Notes: generated by a model from the letters alone, not told the origin. Shown: positions 8,622 to 19,140, numbered from the stretch's first letter. The stretch is DNA of 64,000 nucleotides from Bog-756 sp963699105 (GCA_963699105.1 CAVOTI010000002.1:1-64000); one strand, 5' to 3'. A program made the numbers and translations.

Positions 8622-11509
8622 CTACGAGCCCGGCGTGGTGGTCGTGGTGGTCGTGGTCGAGGTCCGGTGCCGCCCGTCAGGGACTGGACCTCGTTGAGAT
8701 CAGCCCTCCAGGTTGGTGATGTCGTTCTGGTAGTCACCCAGGTTGCCGGCCTTGAGGTCGGCAACGCGACTGCTGATAGGCCGTCTGAGCCTGGGCCAGC
8801 AGGCTTCGGACCTGCGGTGACAGCGAGCCGGTCGAACTGGTGCCGCTCGGGGTGATGGTCACCGGCGCGGCGAAGACCTGCGTAAGGGCACCGGACAGCG
8901 TCGTGTCGATGGCCACCTGCTTGTTGTAGACGGCGATCACCTCCTGCAGCAACGGGATGGCGTTCCGGGAAGACGCCACGTACAGGGGTTGGATGTAAGC
9001 AGCGAGTTCGAGATCGGGATCATCAAGACATTCCCCAGCAGGGCCGAGGAGCCCTCCTGGTTGAGGAGACTGATCTTGTCGACACGTTCGGGGTGGCGTC
9101 GATCTGCGAAGCCACGATGGAGGGACCGTTGACCGGGTTGTTCCGGGGGGTCACGAACATCTGCAACTTCCCGTACTGACCCGGATCGTTGCCGGCGATC
9201 ATGAACCCGGACAGGGTCTGGATCGAACTGGTCGACGAGACCGGCACGAATGCGTCGAGCAACGTGAACGACTGTGCGGCCTGACCCGGAACCTGCATCT
9301 CCTGGTAGATCGGCGCCATCCGCACCAGTTGGCCGGTCGACACCTCCTGCCCCTGGGCATTGGTGGTCAAGGTGGTGGCCAGGGCATTGGAGGGAGAGCC
9401 CGATCCCGGGGAGGGCGAGAGCGTCCAGGCGTCGGCGGCCGTGTAGAAGCTCTGGGCATTGGTGATGTGGTAGCGGCCGTACATGGTGGCCTGGATGGTG
9501 AAGATGTCCTCGGGGTACCGCAGATGCTGGCGGAGAGCGGCGCTCATCTTCGACACCGGCGTGAACATTCCGGGAACGCCTTCTGGTACGTCTCGATGAT
9601 CGGATCGCTGGGGTCCATCACATAGAAGGTCATCTTGCCGGTGTAGGCGTTGATCAGCACCTTGACCGAGTTCCGGACGTAGTTGAACGTCTGGTTGAGG
9701 CCGCTGCCCGGGTTCAGGGCGGTGGTGTTGGCGTCCTGTGAGTAGGGATAGTTGGCCGTGGTGGTGTAGGCGTCCTGGACCCAGTCGATCTGGCCGTTGA
9801 CCAGCACCGGGTAGGGATCGGCATCCAGGCTGAGGAACGGAGCGGCCTTGTTGACCCGGGCCTGGACGCCCCGGTCGAACATCAGCCGCGACTGGTCGGT
9901 GATCTCGTTGGAGATGAGCAGGTTGAAGTCACTGAAGCGGATGGCGAAGAGCGCTTTGTCGAAGAAGTTGGACAGCTGCACCCCCCCGTCTCCGGCGTAG
10001 TGGGTCTCGACGTTGGTGCCGTCGGACAGTTGGTAGTCGACCTCCGGCTGTTTGGTGTTGGCCACCACGTAACCGGAGTTGTTGAGCCCGAAGTAGACGG
10101 CCGGTTGGATGATGGTGGGGTAGCCGGCTTGGGAGGTGGGCGGCACCTGTCCGACCGGAAACTGGGGTTCGCCGCCGGAGGTGGCGGTGTTGGCCGGGGA
10201 GATGATCATGCCGTAGCCATGCGTGTACTGGAGGGTGGTGTTGACCCAACGACGTGGAGGGCAGGTCGGAGTCGTTGATCTCCCGGACGCCCACGACCAC
10301 CGGGGTCTCCACCCCGTTGACCTTGTAGCGGTCCACGGCCAGAGTGTTGAACTGGTAGTAGGAGCGGCGGTCTTGGGCATGGCGTAGGTCTGGCCGGTCT
10401 GGGTCGGATCCCACAGGCGCACGTTGGCCAGCGTGTCGTTGCCCGACACCTCGGCGGCGCTGAGATTCGCCGACGCCGAATACGGGACCTCCTGGACGCC
10501 GTTCATGCCGTAGGCCGCCCGGGTGGCCTGCGATGTTCCGCTGGATGTAGGGCGCCTCGAGCGAGTTCTGGGCCGGGTTGACCTTGAGGGCCTGGACGGC
10601 GGCCGGATAGATGGTCCCGGCCGTCAGCGCCACGAGGAACCACAGCCCCACCCCGAGGATGGGCAGGGCCCAACCCTGGCGGCGGATGTTGTAGATCAGC
10701 AGCACGGCGGCGGCCAGCGACACCAGGATCAGCAGCTCCAGGGCCGGCAGTCGGGCATGCACGTCGGTGTACGACGCCCCTTGGACGTACCCGTTGGTGG
10801 AGGTGTCGAGGCTGAAGCGGGCCAGGTAGTAGCCGATCGCCTTGACCAGGGCCAACAGGCCGAGGATGACCGACAGGTGGGCCTTGACGGCGGGACGCAC
10901 CCGGGGCTCGCGAACCCTGCATGCGGATCCCGCCGTTCAGGTAGTGGCTGAGCGCCGTCACCAGCAGCACCACCACCAGGGCCGACCAAGGCCCAGTGCA
11001 CCAGGAACTGCTCGAAGGGCAGCCCGAACACGTAGTAGGAGATGTTGCGGTGGAACTGGGGATCGGTGGTGTCGAAGGGTCGCGCTGTTCTCGAAGAGGA
11101 TCCAGTTGTTCCACTGGCCGATGGCCTGGGAGCCGACGATGAGGGCCAGCACCACTGATCACCACGGCGCGCAGCCAGCGGGCGTAGGGGCCGATCACCT
11201 CCTGGTAACGCTTGACGAACTCGTCCTCGGCGTCGAGTGACGGTCCCCTGGGGGCCAGGCGCTCGGCCACCACCAGACTGCCCAGCAGGGCCACGGCGAA
11301 GATGAGGGAGAACACCACGAACAGCCCGACCTTGGTCTCGAACAGCTTGAGCCAGACCGAGTGGAGATTGACCGACGAGAACCAGAGGGCGTCGGTGTAG
11401 AAGGTGGCGAACGTCTTCAGACGAGGCGAACACCACGATCAGGATGATCGACGACCACGATGATCCATCGCTGCCGGCGGCGCGTGGCCGGGCGCGGCGG
11501 CTGAGGCAT
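8622..11509 (-). CDS. UPF0182-family large membrane protein (many frameshifts)
   Basis: Fragments in all three frames join into a protein of about 960 residues, the normal UPF0182 size. The N-terminus starts MPQPPRPATRRRQRW, followed by membrane helices such as WLKLFETKVGLFVVFSLIFAVALLGSLV. The large extracellular part is recognisable from YVQGASYTDVHARLPALELL, RNIAG, DPSDPIIETYQKAFP and FVTPRNNPVNGPS. The tail is a Thr-rich stretch ending TPGS, also typical of the family. At least eight frame changes occur, each restoring a family motif, so sequence error is more likely than decay. The function of the family is unknown. In Mycobacterium tuberculosis the homolog (Rv3193c) also lies next to a PDZ/Lon-like protease gene. 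Confidence 0.85.
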
Positions 11510-11538
11510 GTCGGTGGGGGGACGCACGAGTCAGCAGC

Positions 11539-13405
11539 CTAGGTGGCCGAGGTCACCAGCAAGCACCGGCACCCGGGGTGCGCCGGTGGGTGCGGGTGCC
11601 CGGTGGGGAAGGCCTCTCCGGGTCGGAGGGCACCGTTCAGCCCGTTGTCCTCGCAGTCGGGGCACGGCGGGTCCGCCGGCGGTCGGACGACCGCCAGCCA
11701 CTCGAGCTGGGCGGTCGGCTTGTGGGCGGCGGCCGAGATCGAACCGGCCGAGAAGGCCGCCACCACGTGGTCGCCGGCCAGCCGCTCGATCCGTTCGCCC
11801 TTCCACTCCCGGAATGCCGACCCGACATGGTCGGCCACCACCGACTCCTCGGCGTCGGCCAGTCCCCCGTCGTCGGTAAGACGGCGCCGGAGCGGGCCCG
11901 ACCACGGCCTCGGCCAGGTCGTGGCCGATCCCCAGCAGGGCATCGACGCGCGGGCCCGGGGAGGCCCCGGCGCCGGCGAAGTGACGCCCGGCCTCGGCCG
12001 CCTGCTCCAGCGAGGGCAGGGCGGCGGTCGACGTAGGAGTCGAGGTGCTCGGTGCTCGTCGGGGAGCAGGTCGGGGGTCCAGTGGAAGCCCTTGGACCGG
12101 AGCGCGTCGAGCAGCTCGTTCTGGTTGTCCTGCAGGGTCCTCTTGAGCCGGCGGGCCAGCGCCTTTGACGATGGGTTCGATCAGGGCGTCGCGCCGGATA
12201 GCCAGCGGGTGTCGATCCTCGGGCGGCTCGTCGTCGACGCGCCGTCGGCGTCGGAGTCCTCGTCGGCCTCGGCCGGGCTTCGCCGACTTCGTCGGCGTGG
12301 CCTCGGTTCGGCCTCTCGGTGGCTGGCGACCGCGGCGCCCGGGGCGGCTCGGCCGCCGGCGCGGGCCGATGCCGGCTCCTCGGGCGCGCTCGCCGGCCCG
12401 GAGCTTGGCGAAGAGGGCATCCACCGACTCGCCGATGGCCGGCACCGGTTCCGTCCCCGTCGTCCCGGTCTCCGGTGCCCTCGCTCCACACCTCGACCTC
12501 CGACCTCGACGATGTCGATGGCGATGTCCCGGCCTCGGCGCCGCCTCGTCGATCACGATCACCGACCGCTCGGGCCCGGGCGGCGGCCTCCGCCTCCTCG
12601 GCCAGCAGCTCGGCGGCCAGCTCCTCGGGCGAGACCGTCGTCGGAGCGGGCCGCCGCCTCCCGCCCGGCGGCCTCGGCGGCCAGCCGGGCGTTGTCCTCG
12701 GCGGCGAACAGCTCGTCGGCGATGACGTCGATCGAGCGCCGGACGTCGTGGACCGTCTCGGCCAGGCGCTCCCGACCGGCCCGGAGCTGCTCGATCTGGG
12801 CGTGGAGTACCTTGCGCCGCTTGGCCAGGTCGGACAGGACCCTGGCCCGCAGGCCCTGGGCCTCGTCCACCATGGCCCGGCACTGTTCACGTGCCTGGTC
12901 CAGCAGCTCTTCGGCCTCGCGCCGGGCCGCCTCCCGCCCCGAGGCCACCTGCTGGTTGGTCCGATCACGCAGCTCGGCCGATGGCCTCCTCGGCCTCGGC
13001 CGTCCGCTCCACCAGCCTGGCCTCGGTCGTGCTCCGGTGCTGTTCGATCTCCTGGCGGGCCTCGGTCAGGAGCCGTTCGGACTCGGCCTCCGCCTTGGCC
13101 ACCATCTCCGCCGCCACCTCGTGGGCACTGTGCAGCACCCGGGCCGTCTCGGATCCGAGGGCGGCGGTCAGGGTGGGTTCGTCGAGCACCGGGTTGGCCG
13201 CCCGGCGCTCAGCATCCTCTAGCTCTTTGAGCAGCTGCTGCTCACGCTCGGCCACGCTCCGCAAGCCGGCGGCCACCGACTCGAGAAAGGCCCGGACCTC
13301 GTTGGGGTCGAAGCCCCGGCGTACGGAACCGAAGGTGTGCCGAGCCACGTCGTCGGGGGCCAGATGGAGGGAAGACGTGATGGAAACCAGTCGTTCCTCG
13401 GGCAT
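11539..13405 (-). CDS. DivIVA-domain coiled-coil protein with phage Mu gpF-like C-terminus (frameshifted)
   Basis: The start ATG at 13405 opens a DivIVA domain (LAPDDVARHTFGSVRRGFDPNEVRAFL, residues about 15-45). A long Glu/Ala/Arg coiled coil follows to about 12550 across at least one frame change, then a low-complexity Pro/Arg linker, then a helical segment (RRLKRTLQDNQNELLDALRS). The last 134 residues are in one frame: FREWKGERIERLAGDHVVAAFSAGS, then CPDC, GEAFPTGH and HPHPPAHPGCRC. The C-x2-C ... PPxHPxCRC arrangement is the hallmark of the SPP1 gp7/Mu F phage head-morphogenesis domain. DivIVA proteins mark cell poles and curved membrane. The fusion is unexpected. It lies between the PDZ protease and the UPF0182 gene, all co-directional. 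Confidence 0.75.
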
Positions 13406-13441
13406 GGGCGAAAGCCTACGACGGACGCTGCTCGAATCCTG

Positions 13442-14703
13442 TCATCCTGCCAGCGTCGACGTCGTGGGGGTCGGCTTGGAGGACGATGCCGGACGGACCG
13501 ATCCTCGGTAGGCGGCCAGGACGGCCAGGGCCTGGTCGAGGGTCGACACCTCGTAGACCTTCAGTCCGGGCCGATCCTTGGACATGGCCGCCCCGTACTC
13601 CTGGGGCGGCACCAGAAAGACGGTGGCTCCGGCATTCTCCACCGCCACCGTCTTCTGGGCCACACCACCGACGTCGCCGACGTCCCCCTGGGCATCGATG
13701 GTCCCGGTGGCGGCCACGGTGTGCCCGCCGGTCAGCGAGCCGCCGTCCAGCGCATCGATCACCCCCAGGGTCATGGCCAGTCCGGCCGAAGGACCGCCGA
13801 TGTTGGTGACGTTGATGGACACATTGAAGGGAAAGGCGTAGTCGACCTGGTCCTCGGGGTCGATGATCCCGAGATCGACGGTGGCGTAGGGGCCGTTGCC
13901 GTCGGTGTTGTAGCCCAGGTCGACCACGGTGGTCCTGAGGGTGACCGGGGTCGGCCGCGGCGGTCCGGTGCCGCCCTTGCGGACGGACAGGGTGACGGTC
14001 TGGCCCGGAGTGGTACCGGTGCAGGGCGGTGACGAAGGCCGAGGCGGTCAGGGTCGGCGTGCCGTCGACCGCGGTGACCACGTCGCCCACCGCCAGGACC
14101 GGGTAGGCCGGCGTGCCGGCAAAGGTCCCGGTGATCACCGCTCCCGCCGCCGTGGCCGGCACCTGGTACCCAGGTGCCGCAGCGCCGCCACCTTGGCGTC
14201 CACCTCGGCCTGGGACATCTCCAGAGCCCCCTGGGCGTCGAGCTGGGACGGTGGTGTGCCGCCGGTGACCGTCTGGACCTGCTCGAGGGCGGTGTCGCTC
14301 TGGAGCTTGAAGTACAGGTACGACAGGGCGGTGACCCGGCCGATCTCGACGTCGGTGAGCAGCACCGGGTGGCTCACCGGGTGGGCCTTGTCGGGCGGCA
14401 CGGTGATGAACTGCTGGACGGACTGGGCGGTGCCCGGTTCCAGCGCGTAGTAGTTGAGGTCGATCCGTGACGTGATCACGACGGCGAACGCCACCACCAC
14501 CACGATCAGCCACGGCCACCACCGGCGCCGGGTGCGACCGGTGGGCGGGAGCGACCGCATTCGCGGGCGTTGGGGGCGGCGTGCCTCGGGCCGGCGGTGC
14601 CGTCCCCCGGGCCCCAGGGGCCGTTCACACCGGTGGGGGCGGGAGGCCCACCGGGCCTGTGGAGCGGTGTCGGCGTGGCCGTGGGATCGTGGTCCTCGGT
14701 CAT
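13442..14703 (-). CDS. PDZ / Lon-like (S16) membrane-anchored protease, YlbL type (frameshifted)
   Basis: The rejoined protein of about 420 residues starts at ATG 14703 with a Pro-rich cytoplasmic stretch, then a single membrane helix (WWPWLIVVVVAFAVVI) and an extracellular part beginning NYYALEPGTAQ. A PDZ segment contains PAYPVLAVGDVVTAVDGTP. The C-terminal Lon-type proteolytic domain has the catalytic serine in GGPSAGLAMT and the lysine in VAQKTVAVENAGA, so the Ser-Lys dyad is intact. About three frame changes occur between 14506 and 13920. The family cleaves extracytoplasmic proteins. The gene is 36 bases upstream of the DivIVA-gpF gene and the homologous pair with UPF0182 is known in mycobacteria (Rv3194c-Rv3193c). 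Confidence 0.85.
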
Positions 14704-14712
14704 AGTGGTGCG

Positions 14713-15397
14713 GTGGACACTCCTGGTTCGTCGGATCCGCCGGTGCCATCGGACCGGTCCGGTGACGCCGCAGAGAAGCCTGCCACGGAACCGGAGAATG
14801 ACAGCGTCACTGCCCGCCGCCGACGGGTGGCCGTGGCCGGCCACCTCGGGGACCGGTCGACGGCCGACGGCCGGTCTCTCCGACCCGGCACCGTCGGTCC
14901 GGGCCACGTGCAGTGGGCGCCCTCGACCGTCTCGGCGTCCTCGACCGCCGACGACGCTGGGGACGGGGCTGGCCGATCCGGCCCCGACCGTGCGTCGACG
15001 GGCGTGCGAACTGGCTGTCGGCCATCCCGACGTGCCGGTGGCCCGGGCCCTCGACGATCCCGACGCCTCGGTGGTGGAGATGGCGGCCTGGGCCCTCGGT
15101 GAGCGACGGGAGGCTACGGCCGTGCCGGCCCTGGCCGCCCTGGCCGCCACCGGTTCCGGCCACCCCGACCCCTTGTGCCGCGAAGCAGCGGTGGCCGCCC
15201 TGGGGGCCATCGGGGATCCGGCCGGACTGCCGGCCGTGCTCGGTGCCCTCGAGGACAAGCCGGCCATCCGCCGGCGGGCCGCCGTGGCCCTGGCCGCCTT
15301 CGAGGGGCCGGCCGTCGACACCGCTCTCCGGCGCTGCCTGGACGACCGGGACTGGCAGGTTCGCCAGGTGGCCGAGGACCTGCTGTCCCTGGAGTGA
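14713..15397 (+). CDS. HEAT-repeat protein (frameshifted near N-terminus)
   Basis: The C-terminal 150 residues are tandem HEAT/PBS-lyase-type helical repeats: LADPAPTVRRRACELAV, LDDPDASVVEMAAWALGE, REAAVAALGAIGDPAGLPAVLGALED, and DRDWQVRQVAEDLLSLE. Upstream repeat units (SDPAPSVRAT and MGALDRLGVLD) lie in other frames, giving two frame changes near 14900 and 14955. The proposed GTG start at 14713 begins VDTPGSSDPP. It would leave only nine bases to the divergent protease start at 14703, so either both messages are leaderless or one start is further in. HEAT repeats are protein-binding scaffolds; no specific partner can be named. The gene converges on mreB. Confidence 0.7.
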
Positions 15398-15418
15398 AGG
15401 CCCCCGGGACCGGGACGG

Positions 15419-16424
15419 TCAGGACTCGGCGGCGGCGAAGATGGGCCGCAGGCTGTCGAAGGTGTCGAGGCACAGGCCGGCCCCCAGCACCACGCATTCG
15501 AGCGGGGTGGCCACCAGATGGACGGGCACCTCGGTCTCGTCGGCCAGCCGGTTGGCCAGGCCCCGGAGCATGGCGCCCCCGCCGACCAGGTGGATCCCCT
15601 CGTAGATGATGTCCTGGGCCAGCTCGGGCGGGGACTCGCCCAGGCACTCGACCACCGTGGCCACGATCAGGTCGACCAGGTCGCTGAGGGCGTAGCGCAC
15701 CTCCTCGGGGGAGATCACCACGGTCTTGGGCAGTCCGGTGGTGATCTCGCGACCCCGCACCTCCGCCTTGACCTCGTCGGCGTAGGGGAGGGCCGACCCG
15801 ATGGCCAGCTTGAGCTCCTCGCCCGTGCGCTCGCCGATGGCGATCCCGTGCTCTTGTCGTATGTACTGCTGGATGGCGGCGTCGATGTCGAAGCCCCCGC
15901 ACCGGATGGCGTGGGAGGCGACCACGCCGCCGAGGGAGATGACCGCCGTCTCGGTGGTTCCCCCGCCCACGTCGACCACCATGTTGCCCATCGGCTCGTG
16001 GATGTGCAGGCCGGCGCCGATGGCCGCGGCCATGGGCTGCTCGATCAGATGGGCGGCGGAGGCGCCGGCCCGTCGGGCCGCCTCCTTCACGGCTCGGCGC
16101 TCGACCGAGGTGATGGCCGACGGTACGCAGATCAGCACCCGCGGCCGGTTGAACTTGGTGACGCCCGCCCGCTGCAGGAGCAGCCGGATCATGCGCTCGG
16201 TGATGTCGAAGTCGGTGATGGCCCCCTCGCGCAGGGGGCGCACGGCCACGATGTAGCCCGGCGTGCGGCCGATCATCTTCCACGCCTCGTCTGCCCACCG
16301 CCAGCACCTCGTGGGTCCTGGTGTTGAGGGCGATGACCGTCGGCTGGTTCAAGACGATGCCCTTGCCCCGGGCGAAGACGAGGGTGTTGGCCGTACCGAG
16401 ATCGATCGCGAGGTCCCGGGCCAC
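15419..16424 (-). CDS. mreB: MreB rod-shape-determining actin homolog (one frameshift)
   Basis: The protein starts at GTG 16424 with the phosphate-1 motif DLAIDLGTANTLVFARGKGIVLNQP. A one-base insertion near 16290 changes frame, after which the chain continues WKMIGRTPGYIVAVRPLREGAITDFD, the phosphate-2 motif VVDVGGGTTETAVISLGG, and the adenosine motif VGGGAMLRGLANRLADETEVPV. The total of about 335 residues is normal. MreB polymerises under the membrane and directs lateral wall synthesis. Many rod-shaped actinobacteria grow from the poles by DivIVA and lack it; its presence beside a DivIVA-type gene is informative about growth mode. The shift is almost surely a sequence error. Confidence 0.92.
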
Positions 16425-16557
16425 CCGATCATCGTAGGGCGGCCGTGTCCGTCCGGTGGCTGGATGGCCGCTCGGGAGAGCTGCCTCGTCGTCTCCCGGA
16501 CCGGTGGCCGACCGAGGCGACCTCCCTTGGGCCGGCCGGCTCGGTAACCTTCGGGGG

Positions 16558-17883
16558 GTGGAAGGTGAGGATTACGGGGCTTCGGGCCGCTTTCCCGACG
16601 ACGACTGGTCGGACGACGGCGACGGGCTCCGGGGTTGGATCCCTCCTGACGACCGTCTGTGGCGCCACCCGTCCGAATCATCCGACCCGGTGGCCGGACC
16701 GGACGGTCGTCCCCCGGTGGCCACCACCGCCCAACGCCGACGGTCGGGGACCTGGGTGATCGGCGGGGCCACCGCCTGCGTTCTGGTGGCCGTGGTGGCC
16801 GTAGGTCTGATGATCGCCACCACCGGTGGGAGTGACGACGACGCCGGCGGCCCCCTCTCGGGTCACCCCGGCATCACGTCGGAGCCCACCACCGAGGCCG
16901 GTGTCTCGGTGATGGCGGCGCGGTCCAGTATCGAAGACCTGGTGGCGCCGGTCGAAGCCTCGACCGTGGCCCTGCGCGTCACCGGGCCCGACGGTGTCTC
17001 GACCAGTGCCGGCCTGGTGGTCGAGTCGGGCGGCATCATCGTGACCACGGCCGGCGTCCTGGCCGGAGCGAGATCGATCACCGCCATCGAGGCCGACGGG
17101 AACCAAGCGCCGGCCACGCTGGTGGCCACCGATCAGGAATCGGGGCTGGCCGTGGTGCGGATCTCCGACGACCTGCCCGCCGCCAACTTCGAGAACACCG
17201 ACCCCGAGGTGGGTCGGATGGTCATGGCCGTGGCCCTCGACCCGGCCCGCCGCACCGTCGAGCGGCCCCGGACCCACATCTACGCCGGCACCGTCACCTC
17301 CACCGGCCAGGCCGCCGGCCCCCGGTCCGGTGCCGGCGGCCTGGCCACGATAGACGTCGACACCCCGCTCTCCCCGGGGGACGTCGGGTGCCCGTTGATC
17401 GACAGTGACGGCCAGGTCACCGGGGTGCTGGAGTCGGTCGAGCAATCGGGTGCGTCGCTCCTGTCGGTCTTCCTCCCCGCCCAGTTGGTGCTGGGGGTGG
17501 CCGAGCAACTGGTCGACTCGGGCCAGGTGTCCCACGGTTGGCTGGGTGTCCAGGCCAGCAACGCCACCTACGACTCCACGTCCCAGACCACCACCGTCAG
17601 CCAGCTCGACCCCGGCGCCACCGCCCCCGGCGGCGCCCGGCTCGACGCCTTCGATCCCGACAGCCCGGCCGCCTCGGCCGGCATGCTCCCCGGTGACGTC
17701 ATCACCGCCGTCGACGGTGGCCAGGTCCAGTCGACGGTCGAACTGGCCACCCGGTTGTACGCCGAAGCGCCGGGGACGACGGTGGAGATCACCTACCAAC
17801 GCGGGACGTCGGGTCCCCTCACCACCTGGGTGACCCTGTCGTCGGCGGGCGGCGGTGCTCCGGTGCTCAGCTCGTCGCCGTAG
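16558..17883 (+). CDS. Trypsin-like PDZ (HtrA-fold) protein lacking the catalytic triad
   Basis: From the GTG at 16558 the protein has 441 residues: an acidic cytoplasmic stretch with a short WIPPDDRLWRHPSE motif, one membrane helix (ACVLVAVVAVGLMIA), a chymotrypsin-like domain and a C-terminal PDZ domain (GWLGVQAS, SPAASAGMLPGDVITAVDG). The positions of the serine-protease triad are all changed: IVTTAGVLAG has Gly for His (residue 166), QESGLAVV has Gly for Asp (196), and PGDVGCPL has Val for Ser (276). The fold seems kept while catalysis is lost, so it likely binds peptides or cell-wall partners. An intact HtrA is encoded at 19570-21159. The upstream alternative start at 16456 is not supported by family alignment. 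Confidence 0.85.
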   Translation: MEGEDYGASGRFPDDDWSDDGDGLRGWIPPDDRLWRHPSESSDPVAGPDGRPPVATTAQRRRSGTWVIGGATACVLVAVVAVGLMIATTGGSDDDAGGPLSGHPGITSEPTTEAGVSVMAARSSIEDLVAPVEASTVALRVTGPDGVSTSAGLVVESGGIIVTTAGVLAGARSITAIEADGNQAPATLVATDQESGLAVVRISDDLPAANFENTDPEVGRMVMAVALDPARRTVERPRTHIYAGTVTSTGQAAGPRSGAGGLATIDVDTPLSPGDVGCPLIDSDGQVTGVLESVEQSGASLLSVFLPAQLVLGVAEQLVDSGQVSHGWLGVQASNATYDSTSQTTTVSQLDPGATAPGGARLDAFDPDSPAASAGMLPGDVITAVDGGQVQSTVELATRLYAEAPGTTVEITYQRGTSGPLTTWVTLSSAGGGAPVLSSSP

Positions 17884-17892
17884 CATGAGTTG

Positions 17893-19140
17893 ATGGCACC
17901 GCCCGCCCCAGGGGACCCGTCGAATCCGTTCCAGTCGCTACTCGGCGATCTGATGAACATGCTCGGCACCAACGGGCCCAACCAGTGGGAGATGATCCGG
18001 TCCTTCGCCCTGAGCGTGGCCACCGGCGGAACGCCCGAGGCCAATGTCGAACCCGTCCAGAGGATCCGCCTCGAGCAGCTGGCCCGGGTGGCCGAGCTCA
18101 ACGTGTCCGAGGCCACCGGCATGCCGGTGTCGTCCGACGGGCGTCGGCTGACGTGCGTGCCGGTGGGCCCGGGCGAGTGGACCCAACGGGCACTCGAATC
18201 GTGGCGACCGCTGTTGACGGCCATGACCCCGGTGCCGACCCCGCCGCCCACCGACGTCGAACTGCCCGGTGGCGACCCGCTGGCGGCCGACGATCCCACA
18301 GGAGGGCTGGGCAGTCTCCTCGGGCAGTGGGCCACCGCCGTCGGGCCGATGTTCTTCGGGCTCCAGGTGGGCTCGGTGGTCGGGCACCTGGCCCAGCGGG
18401 CGCTGGGCCAGTACCCCCTGGCCATCCCGTGGGCCCCCGGCGACGAGCTGGTGCTGGTCACGGCCAACATCGCCGCCTTCGCCGAGGACTGGAGCCTTCC
18501 CGACGAGGAGGCGCTGCTGTGGGTGTGTGCCCGCGAGCTGGCCAGCCACTCGGTGCTGTCCCGGCCGGCGGTCAGGAACCGGCTGGAGGAGCTACTGACC
18601 GAACTGGCCGAGTCGTCGGCCGCCGCCCAGCAGGACCTGGCCGGCAAGCTCGGGTCCATCACCGGTCCGGAGGGCCCGGAGGGAGCGGGGGGCATGGACC
18701 TCGAATCCCTCCAGGGCATGCTGGGTGATCCCGAGGCCCTCCTGGGCGAGCTGCTGACACCCGAGTCGCGTCGGAGCTCGGACCAGCTCACCGCCCTGGC
18801 CGTGGTGATCGACGCCTACGCCGACCACATCGCCGACGTGGTCGGGAAGAAGCTGGTCGGATCCCATTCCCAGCTGGCCGAGGCGTGGTACCGGCGGCGC
18901 ACCGAACGGGGCAAGGGAGAAGAGGCGGCCGGCGCTCTGTTCGGGCTCGATCTCGAGCAGGCCGAGGTCGACCGGGGACGGTCCTTCGTGAGCGGGGTCA
19001 TCGAGCGGGCGGGCGAGGACGGCCTGGCCCGGCTGTGGGTGTCGGCCCGCAATCTTCCGACGCCTTCGGAAGTCGACGCCCCCGGGCTGTGGCTGGAACG
19101 GATCAGCCTTCCCGAGCTCGAGGACCCGACCGGCACCTGA
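17893..19140 (+). CDS. Zincin-like (DUF2342/Zincin_2) protein with degenerate metal site
   Basis: A 415-residue protein starting nine bases after the HtrA-fold gene; the ATG is chosen over the TTG just before it. It shows the family layout of an N-terminal NPFQSLLGDLMNML segment, the glycine-rich GPMFFGLQVGSVVGHLAQRALGQY and a central helix where other members carry HExxH. Here that helix reads VCARELASHSVLS, so the first histidine is arginine and the second is serine, with a histidine one position later. Metal binding is therefore doubtful. Related actinobacterial genes (for example Rv3195) lie next to the PDZ/UPF0182 genes, and the same grouping holds here. Its role is unknown. Confidence 0.8.
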   Translation: MAPPAPGDPSNPFQSLLGDLMNMLGTNGPNQWEMIRSFALSVATGGTPEANVEPVQRIRLEQLARVAELNVSEATGMPVSSDGRRLTCVPVGPGEWTQRALESWRPLLTAMTPVPTPPPTDVELPGGDPLAADDPTGGLGSLLGQWATAVGPMFFGLQVGSVVGHLAQRALGQYPLAIPWAPGDELVLVTANIAAFAEDWSLPDEEALLWVCARELASHSVLSRPAVRNRLEELLTELAESSAAAQQDLAGKLGSITGPEGPEGAGGMDLESLQGMLGDPEALLGELLTPESRRSSDQLTALAVVIDAYADHIADVVGKKLVGSHSQLAEAWYRRRTERGKGEEAAGALFGLDLEQAEVDRGRSFVSGVIERAGEDGLARLWVSARNLPTPSEVDAPGLWLERISLPELEDPTGT

